Of a stretch of 64,000 nucleotides of DNA, positions 48,755 to 56,225 are shown piece by piece (the stretch's first letter is position 1; each line of letters begins with the position of its first letter). The notes beneath the pieces were generated by a model, which was given only the letters and a program-made list of their open reading frames with translations, searched no databases and was not told where the DNA came from. The DNA is from ZC4RG19 sp017577565 (GTDB taxonomy: Bacteria > Actinomycetota > Acidimicrobiia > Acidimicrobiales > VFJN01). Location of the stretch: assembly GCA_047459075.1 (NCBI GenBank), contig VSCH01000008.1:20564-84563 (forward strand), read 5' to 3'. A program made the translations under genes and the position numbers.

Positions 48755-50077
48755 TCAACCGCCGCCGCCGGGGACGCCGCCCCAGGCGACGACCGGGCCC
48801 GCCACCTCGACCATGCGGGCGAGCTGCCGGCCGTCGACCGCCAGGCCGACCTCGACGGGCACCGGGGCAGCGACCGCCTCGGCCAGCCGGCGCTCGTGCT
48901 CCTCGGGACCGAGCGCCGGCCCGTCGGGCGACCACACCTCGAGGGGCACGGCCACGCCCAGCGACACGCCCAGCTCGACGACGGCCCGGGTCGCCCCGTC
49001 GACCGGGCCGTCGATCACCGCCAGCACCGGGCGGGCCGGCCGGGCCAGCCGGGCGACGAGCGCGCAGGCGGCGGCCAGGCCCGGGGTGCGCAGCGACGGC
49101 ACCTGGACGGCGCCCAGCTCGGTCGTGCCGAAGGTCCGGGCCACCCAGTAGCCGGCGACGCCGGCGTCCGCGGCGAGCAGCCCGCCGCCGGCCAGCACCC
49201 GGGCGTGGTGCAGCGTGGCCAGGCTGGGCGGGATCGGCGCGGCCGTCGCCGCCCAGCCCTCCTGGGTCACCGCGGCCAGCCCCTCCCGCAGCGGGGGCAG
49301 GGCGATCGGCGCCGGCGCCCGCCCCCACCGCTCGGCCAGCGGGTCGAGCGCGGCCGGCGGCACCTCGACGACCGGGGCGAGGCCGCGCCAGCGCTCCCCC
49401 GGCGCCTCGGCCGGGTCGAGGCCCGTGGCCACGACCAGGTCGGCGTCGGCCAGGCCGCCCCGGGCGAAGTCCTCGGCCTGCAGCCCGACCGTCGCCAGGT
49501 GGTGGCGGCTGCGCCAGTGGAAGACGCCCTTGGCCCCCCAGGTGTTGAGCACGCCCAGGCTGCCGGCGGCGGCCAGCGCGTGCAGGCCGGCCACCGCGCC
49601 CTCGTCGACGACGCCGGGCCCGGCCAGCACGACCGGCGCGGCCGCGGCGCGGAGCCGCTCGACGACCGCGTCCGGCACCTCGGGCCAGCGGTCCGGCGGC
49701 GCCGGCCGGGGGACGGCCACCCCGGCGCCGGGCGCGCCCGGGTCGACGGCCAGGCGCACGGCGGCCACCTCGCCGGCCACCAGGCGGGCGAGCGCGCCGA
49801 CGGCGGCGTCGGGGTCGTCGCCCACGACCGGCGGGTCGTCGCCCGCCGCCCGCGGCGCGGCCCCCGCCCGCACCGGCGGGGCGACGAGCAGCCCGTCGCC
49901 GAGGTGGGCCACGGCCGGCGCCCCCGTCACCCGCCGGTGGGCGCAGGCCAGCAGGGCGGCGAGCTCGCCGTCGTCGACGGGCACGACCGGCAGCCGGTCG
50001 AGCGGCCGGCCGTAGACGGCCTCGACGCCGGCGGCGCCGAGCAGGCGCCCGGCGAGGGTCGGGGTGCGATCGGTCAC
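48755..50077 (-). CDS. ThDP-dependent-enzyme-like protein, probably catalytically degraded
   Basis: A 440-aa protein resembling acetolactate-synthase/benzoylformate-decarboxylase-type enzymes but about 100 residues short. A weak N-terminal Pyr domain, a clear central Rossmann domain (PVVLAGPGVVDEGAVAGLHALAA, NTWGAKGVFHWRSRHH) and a C-terminal PP-like domain are visible. The ThDP/Mg signature, normally GDG-x(20s)-N, reads IDGPVDGATRAVVELGVSLG with no following Asn, and no N-terminal catalytic Glu is seen. It may be a non-catalytic binding protein. The GTG at 50077 is divergent from a GntR gene; the gene ends next to the amidohydrolase promoter. Confidence 0.7.
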   Translation of the reverse strand: MTDRTPTLAGRLLGAAGVEAVYGRPLDRLPVVPVDDGELAALLACAHRRVTGAPAVAHLGDGLLVAPPVRAGAAPRAAGDDPPVVGDDPDAAVGALARLVAGEVAAVRLAVDPGAPGAGVAVPRPAPPDRWPEVPDAVVERLRAAAAPVVLAGPGVVDEGAVAGLHALAAAGSLGVLNTWGAKGVFHWRSRHHLATVGLQAEDFARGGLADADLVVATGLDPAEAPGERWRGLAPVVEVPPAALDPLAERWGRAPAPIALPPLREGLAAVTQEGWAATAAPIPPSLATLHHARVLAGGGLLAADAGVAGYWVARTFGTTELGAVQVPSLRTPGLAAACALVARLARPARPVLAVIDGPVDGATRAVVELGVSLGVAVPLEVWSPDGPALGPEEHERRLAEAVAAPVPVEVGLAVDGRQLARMVEVAGPVVAWGGVPGGGG

Positions 50078-50166
50078 GGTCCGTCCTCCTCCGGTCCCCG
50101 GGCGGCGGCGGCCGCCCCACTACCCTGTGCGGCCGTGCATCGGGACGCTCGCGCGACGTCACGACG

Positions 50167-50859
50167 GTGAGCGCCGACCTGGAGGGGGGCCCGGAGCTCG
50201 TCCGCCAGAGCAGCGGCGAGCAGGCGGCGTCGTACATCCGGCGACTGATCTTCGACGGCGTGCTCCGGCCGGGCGCCCGCGTCCCCCAGGACGACATCGC
50301 CGCCGACCTGGGCATCAGCCGCATCCCGGTGCGGGAGGCGCTCATCGCGCTCGAGCGCCAGGGCTGGGTGACGATCGAGCGGCACCGGGGCGCGTTCGTC
50401 ACCGCCCTCGACCCGCCGGCCGTGCGCGACCACTACGAGCTCTACGGCCTGGTCTACGGCTTCGCCGTCCGCCGGGCGCTCGAGCGCACCGGGCCGTCGA
50501 TCGTCGACGAGCTGGCGCCGCTCGTGCGCCGGATGCGGGGCGACGACCCGGCCGCCGCCGGCCAGGCCATCCTCGAGTTCCACCGCACCGTCGTGAACGC
50601 CGCCCGGTCGTCCCGCATCCGGGTCGTGCTGCGGGCGATGTCGAGCCTCGTGCCCGGCGACTTCTTCGCCGAGGTGCCCGAGGCCGTCGGCATCGAGCGG
50701 CGCGGCCTCGGCGCGGTGCTGCGCCACCTCCGGGCCGGCGACCCCGACGGCGCGGCCGACGCCTACGCCCGCACGATGGCGCAGGTCGGCGAGGCGGTGG
50801 TGCGGCTGTTCGAGGCCCGCGGCCTGTTCGCGGCCGGCCCCGCCGACCGGGGCGCCTGA
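50167..50859 (+). CDS. GntR-family transcriptional regulator (FadR-like), paralogue 2
   Basis: A 230-aa regulator similar to the one at 40556 along its whole length (GISRIPVREALIALERQGWV versus GISRIPLREALIALEREGWV; HYELYGLVYGFAVRRALER versus HYHLYGITYGFAAARAVER). Winged helix about 25-85, FCD-type domain after. GTG at 50167; no clear ribosome-binding site. It precedes the amidohydrolase at 50981, whose promoter holds operator site D. It could bind the same operators as its paralogue. Confidence 0.92.
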   Translation: MSADLEGGPELVRQSSGEQAASYIRRLIFDGVLRPGARVPQDDIAADLGISRIPVREALIALERQGWVTIERHRGAFVTALDPPAVRDHYELYGLVYGFAVRRALERTGPSIVDELAPLVRRMRGDDPAAAGQAILEFHRTVVNAARSSRIRVVLRAMSSLVPGDFFAEVPEAVGIERRGLGAVLRHLRAGDPDGAADAYARTMAQVGEAVVRLFEARGLFAAGPADRGA

Positions 50860-50923
50860 CGTCCCCCGACGCACGACCACGACCTCCTCTGCGCGCCCTC
50901 CGACCGGGCCGTCCCGAGACGGC

Positions 50924-50944
50924 GGATTGCATACGATATATGCC
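50924..50944. promoter_or_regulatory. GntR operator site D (amidohydrolase promoter)
   Basis: GGATTGCATACGATATATG (50924-50942), continuing CC, 37 bp upstream of the amidohydrolase start. GCATA and TATGC form the arms around CGATA. It is identical over 19 bases to the complement of site B. Confidence 0.75.
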
Positions 50945-50980
50945 AGGCTGAGAGGCCACGGGGGACGAAGGGAGAAGGCG

Positions 50981-52258
50981 ATGCGCGCCGACGACATGAT
51001 CCTGGTGAGCGTGGACGACCACCTGGTCGAACCGCCCGACCTCTTCGAGGGGCGGCTGCCGTCCCGCTACGCGGACCAGGCGCCGCGGGTGGAGCGGACC
51101 GAGGACGGCTCGGACGTCTGGGTCTTCAACGGCCAGACGATCCCCAACATCGGGCTCAACGCCGTCGCCGGCCGCCCCAAGGAGGAGTACGGCATCGAGC
51201 CGACGGCGTTCGACGAGATGCGGCCCGGGTGCTGGGACGTCCACGAGCGGGTCAAGGACATGAGCGCCGGGGGCATCCTCGCCTCGATGTGCTTCCCGTC
51301 GTTCCCGTCCTTCTCGGGGCGGGTGTTCGGGGCGGCCGACGACAAGGACCTCGCGCTGGCGGTCCTGCAGGCCTACAACGACTGGCACGTCGAGGAGTGG
51401 TGCGGGGCCCACCCCGGCCGGTTCATCCCCATGGGCATCGTGCCGCTCTGGGACCCGGAGCTGGCGGCCGCCGAGGTCCGGCGCCTGGCCGCCAAGGGCG
51501 TGCACTCCATCACCTTCACCGAGAACCCGGCGACGCTCGACCTGCCGAGCTTCCACTCCGACAGCTGGGACCCGCTGTGGGCGGCGTGCTGCGACGAGGG
51601 CGTGGTCGTCTCGATCCACCTCGGGTCGTCCGGCAAGCTCGCCGTGACCGCGCCGGACGCGCCGGTCGACGTGATGATCACGCTCCAGCCGATGAACATC
51701 TGCCACGCGGCGGCCGACCTGCTGTGGTCGCGGATCCCGAAGCACTTCCCGGACATCCGCATCGCCCTCTCCGAGGGCGGCACCGGCTGGATCCCCTACT
51801 TCCTCGACCGCCTCGACCGCACCTACGAGATGCACCACCGCTGGACCGGGCAGGACTTCGGCGGCCGCAAGCCGTCGGAGGTCTTCCGCCAGCACTTCCT
51901 CACCTGCTTCATCGCGGACGAGGTCGGCATCCGCCTGCGCCACGACATCGGCGTGGGCAACATCGCCTGGGAGTGCGACTACCCGCACTCGGACTCGTCG
52001 TGGCCGGGGGCGCCCGAGGAGCTCGCCGCGGTGATGGCCGACGTGCCCGACGACGAGGTGAACGCCATCACCCACGAGAACGCGCTGCGGTGGTACTCGT
52101 TCGACCCGTTCGCCCACCGGCCGAAGGAGCGGTGCACGGTCGGCGCGCTGCGGGCCGAGGTGGCCGGCCACGACGTGTCGGTCCGCAGCTACGACAAGGG
52201 CCGCTTCGAGCGGAAGAGGAAGGGCATCGAGCTGGGGAAGCTGACGCCCACCGCCTGA
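50981..52258 (+). CDS. amidohydrolase-2 family protein (ACMSD-like), paralogue 3
   Basis: A 425-aa Amidohydro_2 protein, full-length paralogue of the one at 39255 (VDDHLVEPPDLFEGRLPSRY versus DAHVVEPPDVWTARLPARY; YNDWHVEEWCG versus YNDWMVEEWCG). Metal motifs: VDDHLVEPP, SIHLGSSGK and ECDYPHSDSSWP. It is likely a decarboxylase or hydrolase of a carboxylated ring-cleavage product. ATG at 50981 with GGGAGAAGG upstream. Convergent with the TetR gene. Confidence 0.9.
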   Translation: MRADDMILVSVDDHLVEPPDLFEGRLPSRYADQAPRVERTEDGSDVWVFNGQTIPNIGLNAVAGRPKEEYGIEPTAFDEMRPGCWDVHERVKDMSAGGILASMCFPSFPSFSGRVFGAADDKDLALAVLQAYNDWHVEEWCGAHPGRFIPMGIVPLWDPELAAAEVRRLAAKGVHSITFTENPATLDLPSFHSDSWDPLWAACCDEGVVVSIHLGSSGKLAVTAPDAPVDVMITLQPMNICHAAADLLWSRIPKHFPDIRIALSEGGTGWIPYFLDRLDRTYEMHHRWTGQDFGGRKPSEVFRQHFLTCFIADEVGIRLRHDIGVGNIAWECDYPHSDSSWPGAPEELAAVMADVPDDEVNAITHENALRWYSFDPFAHRPKERCTVGALRAEVAGHDVSVRSYDKGRFERKRKGIELGKLTPTA

Positions 52259-52277
52259 CGGGGAGGCCCCGGCGCCG

Positions 52278-52928
52278 TCAGCGCACGAAGGCGCGGTCGA
52301 CGAGCTCGTGCAGCGCCGCGAGGGGGAACCGCTCCTGCGCGTCGGTGGCGTCGGAGACGACCTGCGGGTCGAGCGCCTGGTAGGCGGCGATGAGCCCGCT
52401 GAACAGGCGGGCGAGCACCTCGGGGTCGCCGGGGTGGAGCTCGCCCGACGCCTGGCCCCGGGCGAAGAGGTCGGCCTGGAGGCGCATGACCTCGTCGTAG
52501 TTGGCGACGACGCGCTCGTCGACGAGGGCGTCGGCGGTGAGCATGGCGGCGCTCGACGAGCGCAGGAAGAGGCGGCCGAAGTGCGGGTTCTCGCGGAACC
52601 AACCGACCTGGAAGTCGACGAGCCGGTGGAGCTGCTCGACCGGCGACCCCTCGGGGCGGAGCACCTCGCGGATGCGGGCCATGAACTCCTCGCCCCGGCG
52701 CAGGAAGATCTGCCGGAACAGGTCGTCCTTGCTCTCGAAGAACGAGTACACGGACCCGACCGAGAACTCCGCCAGCTCGGCGACCTCCTTGAGGGTCGCG
52801 GCGTGGAAGCCCTTGCGGCCGAAGACCTCCTCGGCCGCGTCGAGCAGCTGCGTGCGGCTGATCTCCTGGTGGTGCCGGCGGCGCTGCTCGCGGCGGCCGA
52901 GCCCACCGCCGTCCTTCCTGGTGGTCAT
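52278..52928 (-). CDS. TetR-family transcriptional regulator
   Basis: A 216-aa regulator. Helix-turn-helix at about residues 28-70 (LKEVAELAEFSVGSVYSFFESKDDLF). The C-terminal helical domain fits the fatty-acid-type TetR group. I chose the ATG at 52928 since upstream in-frame ATGs fall within or beyond the TGAATCGTGGTTCA palindrome. It is divergent from the solute-binding lipoprotein gene and likely binds that palindrome and its near copy at 34613. Confidence 0.9.
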   Translation of the reverse strand: MTTRKDGGGLGRREQRRRHHQEISRTQLLDAAEEVFGRKGFHAATLKEVAELAEFSVGSVYSFFESKDDLFRQIFLRRGEEFMARIREVLRPEGSPVEQLHRLVDFQVGWFRENPHFGRLFLRSSSAAMLTADALVDERVVANYDEVMRLQADLFARGQASGELHPGDPEVLARLFSGLIAAYQALDPQVVSDATDAQERFPLAALHELVDRAFVR

Positions 52929-52931
52929 TGT

Positions 52932-52945
52932 TGAATCGTGGTTCA
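52932..52945. promoter_or_regulatory. TetR operator between regulator and solute-binding gene
   Basis: TGAA-TCGTGG-TTCA, 3 bp upstream of the TetR ATG. GAATCGTGGTTCA recurs with one change at 34614-34626 before the nine-gene catabolic operon. An AT-rich stretch (TTTCATCGTATCTT, 52946-52959) follows and may be the promoter of the solute-binding gene. Confidence 0.65.
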
Positions 52946-53002
52946 TTTCATCGTATCTTGCAATCAAGTCCCCGGACTGGGGCGGGGATCGAAGGAGGGA
53001 TG

Positions 53003-54340
53003 ATGTCCCGACGACTGCCCACCCGCGGCGCCGCGCTCGCGCTGGCGTTGCTGCTGCTCGGCGGTGCCTGCACCACCGAGTCGAACGACGGCGCCGGCGG
53101 CGCCGGTGGCGACGGCGAGGCCGCGGCGGACAGCGGGGTCGGCCGGAGCACCTGGGACCCCGACGAGGTCGACGTCGAGATGCCGGAGCTCGAGTGCGAG
53201 CAGACCGCCGAGGACCCGACCCGGGGCGTGACCGACACCGAGGTCCGGGTCGGCGCGCTGGCGACGATCACCGGCCCGACCACGTCGCTGTGGGGTGACG
53301 CGGTGGCCGGCGCCAAGGCCCGGTTCCAGCGGGCCAACGAGGAGGGGGGCGTCCACGGCCGCACCATCCGGATGGTGGCCGAGGAGGACGACGGCCTCGA
53401 GTCGAGCCGGAGCATCGACGCCGCCCGCCGCCTCGCCCAGAACGAGGAGGTGTTCGCGGTCGTGCCGGCCATGAGCCAGGTGCCGTCGTACGCCGACGTG
53501 TTCTGCGAGGAGGTCGTGCCCTACTTCGGGTGGGGCTTCACCCCCGCCTACTGCAACAACAACCTCGGCTTCGGCTTCAACGGCTGCCAGGTGCCGACGA
53601 TCGGCGAGTACCCGAGCAGCGCCAAGGTCACCTTCCAGCCGCTGCTCGAGGGCACCGACAAGACCGTCGCCCTCGTCGGCAACGAGACCGAGTCGGCCCG
53701 GCGGGGCATCGAGAACATCGCCGGCGCCATGGAGGAGGCCGGCTTCGACATCGTGGCCGAGATGCCGGTGCTCCCGGCCGACCAGCCGATCACGGACGCC
53801 ACGCCCTACGTCCAGGAGATCATGACCGCCAACGACGGCGAGCCGCCGGCCGCGGTCTGGTACATCGCCGACTTCTCCAACACCAACACCATGACCCAGG
53901 CGGTCGCCGGCGCCGGCTACCAGGGCCTCCAGTTCAACTCGGTGGGCTACGACCCCCGCCTGAAGGAGGCCGACATGTTCGAGGGCACCTACGTGTACCT
54001 GCAGTGGCTGCCCTTCGAGGAGTCGGACCACCCGTTCGTCGCCCAGATGATCGAGGACCTCGAGGAGTACGCGCCCGACGCGCCCCACAGCCTGCCGACG
54101 GCGGCCGGCTACCTCGCGGCCGACATGTTCGTCGAGGCGCTCGAGGCGACCGGCCCCGACCTGACCGTCGACTCGTTCCTCGAGACGCTGAACGGCGGCG
54201 ACTTCACCTACGACCCCGAGGGCATGTTCGGCGGCAGCCACTGGCCGATCAACCACGTGATCGCCACGCCCTGCGGGACGGTCGTGAAGCTCGAGGACCA
54301 CGAGTACTCAATGGCCGTGCCGCTCTCCTGCGCCGACTGA
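53003..54340 (+). CDS. solute-binding lipoprotein (branched-chain amino-acid/amide type)
   Basis: A 445-aa extracytoplasmic binding protein. The N-terminus is a lipoprotein signal (MSRRLPTRGAALALALLLLG) with Cys23 in the lipobox LGGAC, then a Gly/Ala/Asp linker. The Peripla_BP_6 fold begins TEVRVGALATITGPTTSLWGD. Several Cys pairs in the mature part (for example YCNNNLGFGFNGC) may form disulfides. ATG at 53003 (another at 53000) after GGAGGG. It is probably the real binding partner of the Liv importer at 34656-38236, with which its operator links it. Confidence 0.93.
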   Translation: MSRRLPTRGAALALALLLLGGACTTESNDGAGGAGGDGEAAADSGVGRSTWDPDEVDVEMPELECEQTAEDPTRGVTDTEVRVGALATITGPTTSLWGDAVAGAKARFQRANEEGGVHGRTIRMVAEEDDGLESSRSIDAARRLAQNEEVFAVVPAMSQVPSYADVFCEEVVPYFGWGFTPAYCNNNLGFGFNGCQVPTIGEYPSSAKVTFQPLLEGTDKTVALVGNETESARRGIENIAGAMEEAGFDIVAEMPVLPADQPITDATPYVQEIMTANDGEPPAAVWYIADFSNTNTMTQAVAGAGYQGLQFNSVGYDPRLKEADMFEGTYVYLQWLPFEESDHPFVAQMIEDLEEYAPDAPHSLPTAAGYLAADMFVEALEATGPDLTVDSFLETLNGGDFTYDPEGMFGGSHWPINHVIATPCGTVVKLEDHEYSMAVPLSCAD

Positions 54341-54369
54341 CGGCGGGCGGCGGCGACGCGCCCGGTCCC

Positions 54370-54400
54370 GGGCCGGCGGTCCCCGAGGGGCCGCCGGCCC
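54370..54400. terminator. strong bidirectional terminator
   Basis: GGGCCGGCGG (54370-54379) and CCGCCGGCCC (54391-54400) are perfect 10-bp arms; inside, CCCC and GGGG add pairs around a tiny loop. It separates the convergent lipoprotein and crotonase genes. Confidence 0.65.
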
Positions 54401-54427
54401 GGCCGCGCCGGGCCTCGAGGGGGCCGG

Positions 54428-55222
54428 TCAGCCGCCCTGCTGGGCCCGCCCCCGCTCGACGACCGCGGCCCGGCGGGCCTCGATGTCGCTCGCCCGGGCC
54501 CCGCCCGAGCGCAGCCACTCGGCGGCGGCCTCGGCCTCGATCCGCCAGGCCTCGGCGCCGGTGACGAGCGCGCCCTCGTCGTAGGTGCGGAAGATGCGGC
54601 GGACCGCGGCGGCGTCGTTCGACACGATGTCCGCGGCCAGCCGCCGGCAGAAGGGCAGCAGCTCCTCGTGGGGCACGACGTGGTTGACCAGCCCCCAGGC
54701 CAGCGCCGTCTGCGCGTCGACGAAGTTGCCGGTGGCGGACATCTCCTTGGCCCGCCGGACGCCGATCGCCTGGGCGAGCAGCACCGTCAGCCCCCAGCCC
54801 GGCTGGATGCCGACCCGGGCGTGGGTGTCGGCGAAGCGGGCCCGCTCGGAGGCGACGAGGAAGTCGCAGTTCAGCGCCAGCTCGAAGCCGCCCGTGATGG
54901 CCGGGCCGTTGATCGCCCCGATGATCGGCTTCCCGATGACCGGCAGGGGCCCGCGGGCGGCGGTCGGGTCGCCGCCGGGGCCGGCCGCCGAGGACAGGTC
55001 CTGCTCCCCGGCACCGAGCTCCTTCAGGTCGAGGCCGGCGCAGAACGCCGGGTCGGCCCCGGTGAGGATGACGACGTCGACGTCGGGGTCGGCGTCGGCC
55101 CGGCGGACGGCCTCGGGCAGCAGCCGCCGCACCTCGGCGGACAGGGCGTTGCGGGCCTCGGGGCGGTTGAGGGTCACGGTGGCGATGCGGTCGGCCACCT
55201 CGTACAGCACGACGTCGGACAC
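54428..55222 (-). CDS. enoyl-CoA hydratase/isomerase family protein
   Basis: A 264-aa crotonase. PAFCAGLDLKELG and INGPAITGGFELALNCDFLVA form the oxyanion hole; the first catalytic Glu is present (GGFELAL) but the second position is Arg/Val in THARVGIQPGWG, as in several isomerase-like members. A Gly/Ala-rich insertion lies around residues 72-88. GTG start at 55222. It stands alone, divergent from the diadenylate-cyclase-like gene. Confidence 0.9.
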   Translation of the reverse strand: MSDVVLYEVADRIATVTLNRPEARNALSAEVRRLLPEAVRRADADPDVDVVILTGADPAFCAGLDLKELGAGEQDLSSAAGPGGDPTAARGPLPVIGKPIIGAINGPAITGGFELALNCDFLVASERARFADTHARVGIQPGWGLTVLLAQAIGVRRAKEMSATGNFVDAQTALAWGLVNHVVPHEELLPFCRRLAADIVSNDAAAVRRIFRTYDEGALVTGAEAWRIEAEAAAEWLRSGGARASDIEARRAAVVERGRAQQGG

Positions 55223-55262
55223 GCGGGTGGAGCCTAGGGCGGGGGCGGCTACGTTCGCCCCG

Positions 55263-56216
55263 GTGGACGCACCCAGCGAGCGCCGGCTCCGGCGCCTGGC
55301 CGAGGAGATCGAGGAGGCGGGCGTCGCGCTGCCCGAGGGCCCGGCGGGGGACCTGGTCCTGCACGAGGTCGACCGGGCGCTGCGGCCGGTCGTCCACGAG
55401 CGGCGGGTGCCGAGCGGCGGGGCGGTCCTCGACCCCCGCACCGACCCGACGACCTGGGGGCCGGCGACCGATCTGCACATCGCCCACACGGTGATCGGCG
55501 ACCAGCCCCTCGACGCCGCCCGCCGCTTCGCCGACGGGATGTCGAGCTGGCTGCTGCGCCGGTCGGACGGGCCCGACGAGTGGCTCGTCTTCGACCGCCC
55601 CGCCGGCTCGGAGCGCGACCTCGGTGTGCTCGCCCAGGCGTTCGGCGCCGTCGTCGTCCAGCGGCACCCGACCGGCGCCGTGCGGGTGGCGGGGCCCTTC
55701 GGCGTCCTGCGCTGGGACGGCTTCACCTGGCACCTCGAACCGCCGGTCGACCACTGGCTGGACGTCGTGGCCTGCACGAACCCCGACGGCGTGCGGGTGC
55801 TGCGCGACCTGCTGGAGTTCGCCGTGCACGACCTCGGCGCGGCCGGCATCGGCGCGCTGCTCGTCCTCCGGCCCCACGACGAGCCCGGGCCGCCGGTCGA
55901 GGAGCTGCTGCCGGCGCCGCCGCCGCTGCGCATCGGCAGGCCGACCCACCTGGGGCCGCTGCGCCACGCGCTGGCCCAGATCGACGGCGCCACCGTGTTC
56001 GACCGGGAGGGCGTGGTCCGCAAGCTCGGGGTCCGGCTGGTGCCGAGCGCCGAGGCCGAGGCCGAGGTGCCGCCGGTCCGGGGCACCCGGCACACCTCCG
56101 GCCGGCGCTACAGCTACGACGACCCCCACGCCGTCGTGGTCGTCGTCAGCGAGGACGGCCCGGTGTCGGTGTTCCGCAACGGCGTCGTGCTCGGCCGGTC
56201 GGGCGAGCCGGGCTGA
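55263..56216 (+). CDS. diadenylate cyclase (DisA_N/DAC)-like protein, altered active site
   Basis: A 317-aa protein whose last ~125 residues resemble the DAC domain that makes c-di-AMP. They show DGATVFDREGVVRKLGVRL (DGA motif at 241-243), GTRHTSGRRYSYDD (the RHR motif reads RHT, 276-278), then HAVVVVVSEDGPVSVFRNG matching the DAC VSEETG-xIS segment. The N-terminal ~190 residues are an unrecognised domain with a conserved-looking WHLEPPVDHWLDVVAC segment. If active it would synthesise c-di-AMP in the cytoplasm; the changed RHR makes this uncertain. GTG start at 55263, divergent from the crotonase gene. Confidence 0.75.
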   Translation: MDAPSERRLRRLAEEIEEAGVALPEGPAGDLVLHEVDRALRPVVHERRVPSGGAVLDPRTDPTTWGPATDLHIAHTVIGDQPLDAARRFADGMSSWLLRRSDGPDEWLVFDRPAGSERDLGVLAQAFGAVVVQRHPTGAVRVAGPFGVLRWDGFTWHLEPPVDHWLDVVACTNPDGVRVLRDLLEFAVHDLGAAGIGALLVLRPHDEPGPPVEELLPAPPPLRIGRPTHLGPLRHALAQIDGATVFDREGVVRKLGVRLVPSAEAEAEVPPVRGTRHTSGRRYSYDDPHAVVVVVSEDGPVSVFRNGVVLGRSGEPG

Positions 56217-56225
56217 GGCGCGACG

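Noticed and set aside
48755..50077. Calling this gene ilvB or another functional ThDP decarboxylase
   Set aside because: ThDP-binding and catalytic residues are not visible and the length is short, so a specific enzyme name is not justified.
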